A stretch of 10,127 nt of DNA, taken from the NCBI GenBank assembly GCA_913057885.1, contig CAJXOI010000014.1, forward strand, positions 1 to 10,127, written 5' to 3'. The position numbers were made by a program, and so were the translations under genes. This DNA comes from an uncultured Micavibrio sp. (GTDB lineage Bacteria; Pseudomonadota; Alphaproteobacteria; Micavibrionales; UBA1664). This document shows positions 1 through 6,814 of the stretch, in pieces; the stretch's first letter is position 1, and every line of letters starts with the position of its first letter. The notes below the pieces were generated by a model, which saw nothing but the letters and a program-made list of their open reading frames with translations, had not been told where the DNA came from and ran no database searches.

Positions 1-414
1 AATGGCTTTTTTAAAATCATCTAAATAGCTGGCGTGAATAAATTCTATATTCATGGCAACAGGACATTGATTATTGTCCGCTAATTTCGCAAGCTCCTGA
101 CCCTCTTGAAAGCTATAACAAAGGGGTTTTTCGCATAATATGGCTTTGCCAGTTGGAATAAGCTTTCTTAAGTAATGGGCATGGGTTTGGCTATCCGTCG
201 TCACTATATACCCATCATAACTGGCATTTAATAAAACCGAATAATTCTGAATTTTTATAGTCGGATTATAATTTATACTCTGAAGCCATTGTGTGTTTTC
301 TTCAAAATTACGCTCAGTGAACCAATCCATATGATCAGCGCCGTCCATAAGGGATGATAAAACTGAGATATGCGTCTTTGCCCAACGTCCTCCGCCTATG
401 ATTGCAATGCGCAT
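1..414 (-). CDS. Gfo/Idh/MocA-family NAD(P)-dependent oxidoreductase, N-terminal part (cut by window edge)
   Basis: The reading frame opens at an ATG at 414 and runs off the left edge without a stop, giving 138 residues. It begins MRIAIIGGGRWAKTH, a Rossmann dinucleotide-binding turn (G7-G8-G9-R10). It then has T73-x-S75-x-T77-H78 in the usual nicotinamide-proximal loop and the family signature Glu95-Lys96-Pro97, whose lysine is normally catalytic. Members oxidise or reduce sugar and cyclitol carbons in the cytoplasm. The gene starts 16 bp after the stop of the C-methyltransferase at 431-1726 on the same strand, so the two probably share a transcript. A purine stretch (AGGTAGG on the minus strand) precedes the start. 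Beside a sugar C-methyltransferase, a role in making a modified deoxysugar is the natural inference. The substrate cannot be read from this half, because the substrate-binding C-terminal domain lies outside the window. Confidence 0.85.
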   Translation of the reverse strand, partial: MRIAIIGGGRWAKTHISVLSSLMDGADHMDWFTERNFEENTQWLQSINYNPTIKIQNYSVLLNASYDGYIVTTDSQTHAHYLRKLIPTGKAILCEKPLCYSFQEGQELAKLADNNQCPVAMNIEFIHASYLDDFKKAI

Positions 415-430
415 GGTTGCCTACCTGAAA

Positions 431-1726
431 TCAATCAATAATTTGAACTTCAGGCATGGGCATAATGAATTTTGATTTTAAACCGCGTGCACGCAATTGC
501 TCAATAATTGAATCCGCATAGTGCCAAGCCAACAAAACAACATAGTCAGGTTGTTCTTTAATTAGGATTTCATTATCGACAATAGGAATATGTTTGCCAG
601 GCAGATAGCGCCCTAATTTTAGGGATGTGGGTTGCTCGGCCAAATATGGTAGAATTTCAGGGCCAACACCAGCGTAGTTTAAAAGAGTACTGCACCGTCC
701 GGGGCAGGAGTTTCCAACAACACTATATCCCTCTGACTTTAATTTTAGGAGCAATGAAACAAAATCATTTTTTAACTTTATGCTTCTTTCACGAAAATCC
801 TTATAATATTTGGAGGTTGTCATTCCTGCCTTAATCTCTTCGTCCAGCATGTTTTGAACAGATTCCTTCGGTGTGTGATTTTTTCCTTTTGCGGCATAGA
901 CCCGAATATTTCCGCCATAACGACTTACTTTCTTCGCATCAATAATTGTAAAATCATAATATTCAAAAAGCTTAAGCAGCGAATGAAGTGAGTAAGAACG
1001 CAGATGCTCATGATAAATTGTGTCATATTGCATGCGTTCTGCGATCGCACCAAGATAATGGTTTTCAAAGCAAAAATAGCCATCATCAGCAACCAGAATT
1101 TCTAGCCCTTCCATGACATCCCCTAAAGTTGCCATGTGAGCAAAGACGTTTGTTGCTGTCACGACCTTGGCGTTACCATTACCATCGACAATCTTATGGG
1201 CAATGTCCTGATTAAAAGGCGCATGCAAAGTATTGATACCATCCTGATTTGCAATGGCTGCAATGTTTGTCGGCTCGATACCAATGACATTCATTCCCTG
1301 ACTTTTGAAACCCTTAAGCAAAGTTCCGTCATTTGACCCAATATCCGCGATAAGGCTTTCAGTGGGAATTGCGAGATCAGAGACAATATCTTCTGCCATC
1401 TTGTTTTGATAGGTCACCAGCTCTTTTGTAACGCCGCTTTTGTATGGATAGTCTTGATGATATACGACTTCTCCATCGACAATATAATCAATCTGATTGA
1501 GGGTGCAATCTTTACACCACACTTGCCTTAGAGGGTAAAAAGTTTCAGGTTCGTGAAGGTCTTTTTCATACAGTAATGTATCACACAAAGGCTGATGCCC
1601 AAGGTCCAAGACTAATTCTAGATTTTTTGAGCCGCATATTTGGCAACATTCAATTGGTCCTGGTTTTAGATTGTGGTTGGGTCGTTCGGCGATGTCGGTA
1701 GTGTTGCCAAAAGCAGGTTGTGACAT
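431..1726 (-). CDS. SAM-dependent sugar C-methyltransferase (zinc-binding N-terminus, TcaB9/NovU/TylCIII-like)
   Basis: This 431-residue protein has the three-part layout of nucleotide-sugar C-methyltransferases. An N-terminal zinc site is formed by C28-x2-C31, followed by the DLGHQPL segment, with C71-x2-C74 further on. A class I SAM domain has motif I D128-I-G-S-N-D-G134 and acidic E151. A C-terminal domain follows a Y238-H-E-H241 motif; in the TcaB9 family the equivalent Tyr, Glu and His are catalytic. The segment after it (around VSRYGGNIRVYAAK) is also typical. These enzymes transfer a methyl group to a ketosugar carbon, usually C3 of a dTDP-4-keto-6-deoxysugar, producing branched-chain sugars. 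Length is normal for the family. AGGA lies about 8 bp before the ATG, supporting the start. It is divergent from the glycosyltransferase gene and upstream of the oxidoreductase. The methylated sugar itself is not determinable here. Confidence 0.88.
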   Translation of the reverse strand: MSQPAFGNTTDIAERPNHNLKPGPIECCQICGSKNLELVLDLGHQPLCDTLLYEKDLHEPETFYPLRQVWCKDCTLNQIDYIVDGEVVYHQDYPYKSGVTKELVTYQNKMAEDIVSDLAIPTESLIADIGSNDGTLLKGFKSQGMNVIGIEPTNIAAIANQDGINTLHAPFNQDIAHKIVDGNGNAKVVTATNVFAHMATLGDVMEGLEILVADDGYFCFENHYLGAIAERMQYDTIYHEHLRSYSLHSLLKLFEYYDFTIIDAKKVSRYGGNIRVYAAKGKNHTPKESVQNMLDEEIKAGMTTSKYYKDFRERSIKLKNDFVSLLLKLKSEGYSVVGNSCPGRCSTLLNYAGVGPEILPYLAEQPTSLKLGRYLPGKHIPIVDNEILIKEQPDYVVLLAWHYADSIIEQLRARGLKSKFIMPMPEVQIID

Positions 1727-1785
1727 GATATCCTCGTATTATTAATTCGCGTGCAGTTTAGGAAATGTTGCATGACAAAACAAGC

Positions 1786-1791
1786 TATAAT
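1786..1791 (+). promoter_or_regulatory. Candidate -10 element for the plus-strand glycan genes
   Basis: A consensus TATAAT lies 44 bp before the ATG at 1835, in the 108-bp gap between divergent glycan genes. No good -35 hexamer sits at 16-18 bp upstream, so the call rests on the -10 and its placement. A short AGG at 1827-1829 may serve as the ribosome binding site. Confidence 0.4.
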
Positions 1792-1834
1792 TTCACTGGT
1801 CATTCTTTGTGAAAGCCCATATAGTTAGGCAGCT

Positions 1835-2782
1835 ATGAGTAAGAAATTATTATCAATCGTAATCCCCGTGTATAATGAAGAGGAAAATGTTGGCCGCGCA
1901 TATGAGGCGGTAAAAGATGTCTTTGAAAATGATTTGTCTGAAAAATATGATTGGGAAATAGTTTTTACCGACAATCACAGCGAGGATCAGACTTTTTCAA
2001 AGATTGAGGCTATTGCTGAAAAAGATAAACGAATTCGTGCGGTTTCTTTTACAAGAAATTTTGGATTTAACAAATCTTTGTTGACCGCTTATCGGCTAAC
2101 AAAGGGCGATGCTGCTATTCAACTCGATTGCGATTTGCAAGATTCCCCAAAAGTTTTTCCCAAATTTATTCATTTATGGGAAGAGGGTCATGACGTTGTT
2201 ATTGGTTTGAGGCAAGAACGTCCTGAACCAAAATGGCTACTAAAGGCCAGAAAAATATTTTACCGCTTTTTGAACAACATATCCGAAGATAATCTGATTA
2301 TTGATGGGGGCGATTTTCGTTGAGTTGATAAGCATATTCTCAATCAGCTAAGGACGATGAATGTTGCAACCCCATATGTGCGTGGGTTGGTTTCAAGCTT
2401 ATCTAAAAATCAGATAGGCGTTCCCTATCATCGTACAACACGCAAATTTGGGAAAAGTAAATTCCCTTTATCAAAACTGATTAGTCTCGCTGTAGACGGA
2501 ATTATAAGTCACTCTGTTGCCCCACTAAGGGTGGCGACTTTGGTCGCGGTTTTAACTGGTATTGCATCTGTCATTCTGGGGGCCTCCTATTTCTTAGGTC
2601 GTTTGATTTGGGGAGATATTTGGCCGGACGGCCTTGCGACAATGTTGTTGATTCAACTTTCAGGAATTGCAATGAATGCTTTCTTTTTGGGTGTTATAGG
2701 GGAATATCTCAGTCGCATTTACCAACAGCTAAGGGATATTCCTATTACAGTTGTTGCAAAATCTATAAATTTTAATGAGTAG
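1835..2782 (+). pseudogene. GtrB-type polyprenyl-phosphate glycosyltransferase (GT2), interrupted by an in-frame TGA
   Basis: One reading frame of 315 codons is broken at codon 163 by TGA (2321-2323). The N-terminal part has GT2 features: IVIPVYNEEENV, acidic D46, the SFTRNFGF segment, and the D98-C-D100-L-Q-D103 metal/nucleotide-sugar motif. The frame stops within GGDFR, where relatives continue with a hydrophobic residue and Asp (FRLxD). After the TGA the same frame resumes VDKH and keeps the family C-terminus: YVRGL, VGVPY-like IGVPY, and two membrane helices at about 231-257 and 266-290, ending IGEYLSRIYQQLRDIP. Intact homologues transfer a sugar from a nucleotide donor to undecaprenyl phosphate on the inner membrane face. 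TTA to TGA is a single-base change, and no frameshift is needed. Other genes here end in TGA (431-433, 5040-5042, 5211-5213), so the codon is a stop in this organism. Internal re-initiation at 2357, preceded by AAGGA only 2-3 bp away, would yield a membrane fragment without the catalytic domain. A sequencing error is the main alternative. Confidence 0.85.
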
Positions 2783-2790
2783 TTATTGCT

Positions 2791-3495
2791 ATGGAAGAGT
2801 TTGATCAATTTAAAGACACCTATTCAGAAAAAATTACCGAAGCTATTGCATTTTCTGGTCAGTCGCACGATTTCTACATTCGGATAAAGGTAAACCACCT
2901 TTTGAATACTATTAAAAGAAAATTAGCTGATCAATCGTCTAAGCAAAAGACTGTTAGATTTTTGGATGTTGGGTGTGGTCATGGGCTGATTCACCGTTAT
3001 TTAAAAGATCATGCAACTTTTGATATAGATATTTATGGTATAGACCCAGCTGCTACAGTTATTGACTTTGCAAAGGAGCAGAATCCTGATTTTACTTATA
3101 AAATCAATGAGGGCACATCCTTTCCTTATGAGGATAATAGTTTTGATATTGCCCATGCAACATGTGTTATGCATCATGTCGAGCCGGCGGCGTGGGACGA
3201 CTTCCTAAAGGAAATGAAACGTGTTGTGAGGCCTGGGGGGCAAATTTTTATCTATGAACACAACCCCTATAATCCTGTTACACGACATTTGGTAAATAAT
3301 TGTGAACTTGATGAAAACGCAGTTCTTATTTCTGCGCGTAACTTAGCGAGACGCATGAAATCCACTGGCTTGTTAAGGGTTAAGACAGAGTATATCATTT
3401 TTTTTCCATTTAATTTACAAATATTCAGAGTATTTGAAAAGGCGCTAACGCGTATACCACTCGGCGCACAATATGTCAGTTATGCGGTTGTTTAA
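2791..3495 (+). CDS. Class I SAM-dependent methyltransferase (Methyltransf_11-like)
   Basis: The 234-residue protein has SAM-binding motif I as D59-V-G-C-G-H-G65, an acidic residue at D85 (IYGID) for the ribose hydroxyls, the SFDIAHATCVMHHV segment at 117-130, and RVVRPGG at 144-150 before strand 5. No membrane helix is clear, but the C-terminus (about 200-228) is hydrophobic and ends in LGAQYV. It starts 8 bp after the end of the broken GtrB frame and its last 23 bp overlap the GtrA-like gene, so the three are evidently one transcription unit. This position suggests methylation of the lipid-linked sugar or its nucleotide precursor. The acceptor cannot be deduced from the fold, and O- and N-methylation are both possible. 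A separate housekeeping role is less likely given the overlap. Confidence 0.82.
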   Translation: MEEFDQFKDTYSEKITEAIAFSGQSHDFYIRIKVNHLLNTIKRKLADQSSKQKTVRFLDVGCGHGLIHRYLKDHATFDIDIYGIDPAATVIDFAKEQNPDFTYKINEGTSFPYEDNSFDIAHATCVMHHVEPAAWDDFLKEMKRVVRPGGQIFIYEHNPYNPVTRHLVNNCELDENAVLISARNLARRMKSTGLLRVKTEYIIFFPFNLQIFRVFEKALTRIPLGAQYVSYAVV

Positions 3496-3874
3496 AAAAT
3501 ATATGCTAATTGGTCGATTTGTTGTTTCGGGAACGGCAACCACAATTTTATACGCGTTATTGTCGCTAATTCTTAACTACTATTTTAAAGACAACATGAT
3601 GCTCAATCATGTGGCTGCATATTTCTTTTCAGTTCCGGTATCATATTTGCTTCAAAGCCTGTACACTTTTCGATATAAGGGAAGCCATTTCAAAGCATCA
3701 GCAAAGTTTTTTGTTCTAACAACGGTCGGCTTTTTTACTGGAATAATCATTGTTCACTTTGTGGAAATTTTAAACATACATTATGTGTACGGAACGATTC
3801 TCGTGTCAGGATTTATACCCTTGATTAATTATATTATTATGAGGCTTTGGGTTTTTTCAAAGACAGCCAGTTAA
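3473..3874 (+). CDS. GtrA-like polytopic membrane protein (candidate undecaprenyl-phosphate-sugar flippase)
   Basis: This 133-residue protein has four predicted membrane helices at about 16-36, 45-63, 77-98 and 103-124, which is the GtrA/DPMS topology and length. Family marks include FVVSGTATTILYALL in helix 1, the aromatic turn YTFRY after helix 2 and the closing NYIIMRLWVF. GtrA proteins are thought to move undecaprenyl-phosphate-linked sugars from the cytoplasmic to the periplasmic face, working with a GtrB glycosyltransferase. The GtrB homologue upstream in this operon is interrupted, so the flippase may lack its substrate unless another copy exists. The ATG at 3473 lies inside the preceding gene; a second in-frame ATG at 3482 would remove only three residues and is equally possible. 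Four-nucleotide-scale overlap of this kind favours translational coupling. Confidence 0.85.
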   Translation: MSVMRLFKKYMLIGRFVVSGTATTILYALLSLILNYYFKDNMMLNHVAAYFFSVPVSYLLQSLYTFRYKGSHFKASAKFFVLTTVGFFTGIIIVHFVEILNIHYVYGTILVSGFIPLINYIIMRLWVFSKTAS

Positions 3875-3965
3875 CACAAGAAAATTATACATGGAAGCAA
3901 CTCCATATTCGTAGTAAGGTCTTATTTAATTTTATTAAGAAATGTAATATCAAAGGGCTATATAC

Positions 3966-5042
3966 ATGAGTTTCAAAGAATTATTTGCCGACAAAAACAG
4001 TTTTGAATTTCTTTCGCCTTATATAATCGCTGAAATAGGCGTAAACCATGAAAATTCTATGGAAAAGGCAAAGCAGATGATTAAGGAAATCGCTGAATCC
4101 GGTGGTCATGCAGCTAAATTTCAGACTTATAAGGCTGATAAAATTGCTTCGGAAAAACATGCGCCTTCATATTGGGATTTGAGCTCAGAGCCATGCACAT
4201 CCCAGCACGAGCTTTTTAAGAAATATGATAGTTTTGGAATTGAGGAGTATGAAGAACTTTCAAATTATTGCAAAGAGCTAGGCGTGGATTTTATATCAAC
4301 TCCCTTTGATGTCGATTCCGTAAGGGCTTTGGATAAATTCATGGACTACTTTAAAGTAGCTTCCGCTGATGTCACAAATATCCCTTTATTACGAGCTATA
4401 GGTAAAACGGAAAAACCTGTAATAATGTCGACAGGGGCTGCAACGCTAGGCGAGGTTGAGACGGCTATAAATACTTTGCGTCAAGCAGGCGCAACGGACG
4501 TTGCCCTAATGCATTGTGTTTTAAATTATCCTACACCTAAAAAGAACGCGCAAATGTCATTGATGAGAGATTTGATACGTATTTTTGGGGATGAATGTCC
4601 TATTGGCTATTCTGATCATGTGCGTCCAAATGATGACGGAACTATGCCGGCTCTGGAAATAGCGACATTGCATGGTGCATTGGTTATTGAGAAGCATTAT
4701 ACCTATGATAAAAATTTAAGTGGAAATGACCATTATCATGCAATGGATAAAAGTGACCTCAAACAATTTACCGAAAAATTAGGCGAATACAGGGATCTCT
4801 ATGGTGGAGGGCCTCGTAACATGAAGCTTGAGGAACAAGCTCTTGCAAATGCACGACGCAGGATAATAGCGTCAAAGCAAATAAAAAAGGGAGATATCCT
4901 TGGAGAGGGCAACCTGATCGCATTGCGTTCAAATAACGGAATTGATATTTCTCTTTGGGATAAAGTTATCAACACCAGGGCTGCAAATGATATCGAGCAA
5001 GGCACCCCCCTCAGTTGGGAAATGCTCAGAGGGATGCTTTGA
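3966..5042 (+). CDS. NeuB-family nonulosonate (sialic-acid-like) synthase with C-terminal SAF domain
   Basis: The 358-residue protein is a TIM-barrel synthase followed by an antifreeze-like SAF domain (about 295-358). Residues corresponding to the catalytic set of meningococcal NeuB are visible: E23 in AEIGVNH, K51 in AAKFQTYKADK, S216 and H218 in GYSDH, H244 in EKHYT, and R321 in the SAF loop ALRSNNGI, which would reach the active site of the partner subunit. Members condense phosphoenolpyruvate with a six-carbon amino sugar to give a nine-carbon acid such as neuraminic, legionaminic or pseudaminic acid. The stretch SGNDHYHAMD replaces the more usual PGPDH-type sequence, so the exact product is uncertain. 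A 91-bp gap separates it from the GtrA-like gene; a weak AAAGGG precedes the start. No CMP-sugar synthetase or epimerase lies in the window, so other pathway genes must be elsewhere. Confidence 0.88.
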   Translation: MSFKELFADKNSFEFLSPYIIAEIGVNHENSMEKAKQMIKEIAESGGHAAKFQTYKADKIASEKHAPSYWDLSSEPCTSQHELFKKYDSFGIEEYEELSNYCKELGVDFISTPFDVDSVRALDKFMDYFKVASADVTNIPLLRAIGKTEKPVIMSTGAATLGEVETAINTLRQAGATDVALMHCVLNYPTPKKNAQMSLMRDLIRIFGDECPIGYSDHVRPNDDGTMPALEIATLHGALVIEKHYTYDKNLSGNDHYHAMDKSDLKQFTEKLGEYRDLYGGGPRNMKLEEQALANARRRIIASKQIKKGDILGEGNLIALRSNNGIDISLWDKVINTRAANDIEQGTPLSWEMLRGML

Positions 5043-5210
5043 TTATTTATAGGTAGCAAACCAAGTTATTGAACTGCGAATATTATTTAAGAGGGCATAA
5101 GTGTTTACGCATACTTGAATTAAACATAAACAAATTCTCTCTAATACATAAATTAATAAAAAATAATAAATATGAAAAGTATAGTCTGAGTATTGGAGAA
5201 CATAACATCC

Positions 5211-6359
5211 TCATCTTGGTAGGGACATAATAGGTTCTGGATCAAGCATATGAATAGGAATTTCTTTATATTTCTTATAGAAGCTGAATATCATGTCTTG
5301 GGTGGGCTTTGAATAGAATTCAAAATTATTGATGACTTTATTTAATCTTCTTATAATTCGGTTGTCTAATTCGGAATCTTTGTCATGTTGATGGATGTCT
5401 TCTGGGCTTAATGTCTTATCTTTTGAGAAATCATCATAATCAACCCCAATATCATGGTTGGTGTTCATCACTTTTCTATAAGCCCTTTTCATCATTTCAA
5501 TGATCTCATCTCTGTCATGCGGTGTTTCAACCAAGAATCCGTCATGAATGGGGAGGATAACAATATCCTTGTCCCTAGCCTCGTCAAGGATAATTGCACA
5601 AATGTCAGCATTCTTACATTGGAGTGACAACCCAATGCCAGAGTTGATATGGTCTTTTATAGGGGAGTGCTTTTCTTTCAGTTTGTCCAGTATCTGTTTG
5701 TGTGTCCAGCCTGTGGGAAGATCCGCTTTATCAACAGTCTCATAATGGCTTTCAGCGTTAATTTCTTGTTGGAGAATGATCTTAAGGACGGGTCTATATT
5801 TCTCAGGGATTCCTTCAACTGAATAAGGGTCGCTGTACGGGCTTTCTAGTCCCTCCATGTGGTAGAGCATATTGATATGAAGGGCAGTAAAATCAAAATA
5901 TACAACAGGATTGTCATTGATTGTGATGTATTTCCTGTATCCACTTTTCATGTTGATCCACCATGTGCCATAGAACCTTCCACCTTGGGATAAATTAGGA
6001 CTGTTATAGACCCTCTTTAATATGCTTTCTGAGAGGTCAAGGCGGTGTTCGGCCCAATGAAATTCCTTTGATCCTGGCTTTTGATATTCATATGTCTGAG
6101 CATCCCTTAATTGTGTTTGTGTGAGATGGATTTTGATATCTTGTTTGGCAAGAAATTCATTATCATGCTTTAAATTTCTTTTAAGCTCTTTGAGTTTCTT
6201 GGGTTTTGTGCAAATCGTGGGCTTATATTGAGTTTTCTTCTTTTTTGATCTTTTATTTGTTCTTGGTTCAATATCAAGACTCGGCTTTTTATCTTGCTTT
6301 TTTACTTTTTCCTTGACTTCGACGATGTCCATTTCGTATGTCAGACGCTGGTTTATCAT
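5211..6359 (-). CDS. Miniature family A (Pol I-like) DNA polymerase-related protein
   Basis: This 382-residue protein begins with a Lys/Arg-rich stretch (about 14-65) and then shows, in order, sequences that line up with the Pol I polymerase domain. G127-R128-F-Y-G resembles the segment around Pol I R668. VVYFD156FTALH resembles motif A (D705). R189-x3-K193-x7-N201-A resembles motif B in the O helix (R754-x3-K758-x7-Y766-G). Q247-x3-A251-D-I253 resembles QGTAADI, and ILPIH272-D273 resembles motif C (VHDE). Both metal-binding Asp positions are kept. Spacings between motifs are all shorter than in Pol I, and there is no room for a 5' or 3' exonuclease. The steric-gate Glu710 position is His161. 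Proteins with GRFYGxWW and DYSxLHxxMLY motifs occur in other bacteria, to my recollection uncharacterised. The gene is convergent with the NeuB gene and divergent from the 806-residue protein. No clear ribosome site precedes the ATG; Met10 is an alternative start. The family link is inferred by eye; polymerase activity is unproven. Confidence 0.65.
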   Translation of the reverse strand: MINQRLTYEMDIVEVKEKVKKQDKKPSLDIEPRTNKRSKKKKTQYKPTICTKPKKLKELKRNLKHDNEFLAKQDIKIHLTQTQLRDAQTYEYQKPGSKEFHWAEHRLDLSESILKRVYNSPNLSQGGRFYGTWWINMKSGYRKYITINDNPVVYFDFTALHINMLYHMEGLESPYSDPYSVEGIPEKYRPVLKIILQQEINAESHYETVDKADLPTGWTHKQILDKLKEKHSPIKDHINSGIGLSLQCKNADICAIILDEARDKDIVILPIHDGFLVETPHDRDEIIEMMKRAYRKVMNTNHDIGVDYDDFSKDKTLSPEDIHQHDKDSELDNRIIRRLNKVINNFEFYSKPTQDMIFSFYKKYKEIPIHMLDPEPIMSLPR

Positions 6360-6463
6360 ATCATTGATTTAGGCCGATAAATAAGCAGTCCAAAAATATA
6401 ATCCCTTGTATGAATGGGAAATAATCAATATTTATCAATGCGTTACAAATATACAGGTATTCT

Positions 6464-6582
6464 GTGGGACAATCCAGGCGTAATAAATCGCCTCAAACCA
6501 TTGTCTATCAATATGTAGAGGAATATGGTATAATTATAATTATGCTGGATTTGTTATATAAAAATGTCCCACCAGTGTCCCA
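6464..6582. repeat. TGTCCCA repeat set: one inverted copy plus two direct copies 11 bp apart
   Basis: GTGGGACA at 6464-6471 is the exact reverse complement of TGTCCCAC at 6565-6572, and TGTCCCA recurs at 6576-6582. The two direct copies start 11 bp apart, about one helical turn, so a protein could bind them on the same face of the DNA. The inverted copy lies about 100 bp away, a spacing that would allow looping. The set lies in a region expected to control two divergent genes. Function as an operator is inference; a 7-bp repeat can arise by chance. Confidence 0.4.
6526..6534 (+). promoter_or_regulatory. Candidate extended -10 promoter (TGGTATAAT)
   Basis: TG-G followed by a perfect TATAAT is a full extended -10 element, which can work without a strong -35. 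A start would fall near 6541, placing the two direct TGTCCCA copies at roughly +25 to +42, a position suited to repression. It points towards the 806-residue gene, but 270 bp upstream of its ATG. In such AT-rich DNA the match may be chance. Confidence 0.35.
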
Positions 6583-6814
6583 TGGAAACTTCTAATCGGC
6601 TGAGAGTGGCTCACCATTTTGGATACATTACGAACGAATTATTATCAAGATGTGATTTTAATATCGGATTATCATAAGGGTTTTATAGTTGCCTAATATG
6701 GTTCGAATCGGCGTTTGGGATTCAATTGAAATTACAGCCCATAAATTTTTTATTGTATCTATTATCATGTCCATGCAATATTCATAATATTCATTTTTTA
6801 AAGTAAAATTTATT

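Larger units (their letters stand above)
6360..6814. other. 455-bp intergenic region between divergent genes
   Basis: This AT-rich region separates the 5' ends of the polymerase-like gene and the 806-residue gene and should hold the promoters of both. It contains three TGTCCCA copies in two orientations, an extended -10 candidate at 6526-6534, and a small inverted repeat (AGGCG at 6476-6480, CGCCT at 6489-6493). The only open frames are tiny, for example 31 codons at 6582-6677 without a ribosome site, and are not credible as genes. No tRNA, CRISPR or transposon end is visible. The leader from the extended -10 to the ATG at 6815 would be about 270 nt, which is long and leaves room for an untranslated regulatory element. 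Confidence 0.6.

Noticed and set aside
2321-2323. TGA read as a sense codon (Trp or selenocysteine) in the glycosyltransferase
   Set aside because: TGA ends three other genes in the window, and family members have a hydrophobic Leu-like residue, not Trp or Cys, at this place. No selenocysteine stem-loop was evident downstream.
3891-3906. Hairpin ATGGA/TCCAT after the GtrA-like gene as a terminator
   Set aside because: The stem is only 5 bp and no T-run follows.
5043-5210. Terminator between the convergent NeuB-type and polymerase-like genes
   Set aside because: Only 4-5 bp imperfect stems such as AGTT/AACT were found, without a following T-run, although a terminator is expected here.
6582-6677. 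31-codon open frame starting at an ATG in the intergenic region
   Set aside because: It has no ribosome binding site and no recognisable sequence, and the length is expected by chance.
6699-6708. GGTTCGAATC, matching a tRNA T-loop, as a possible att remnant of tRNA-Asn
   Set aside because: The match is only 10 bp, the flanks do not pair as a T arm or continue the tRNA sequence, and T-loop-like strings are common.
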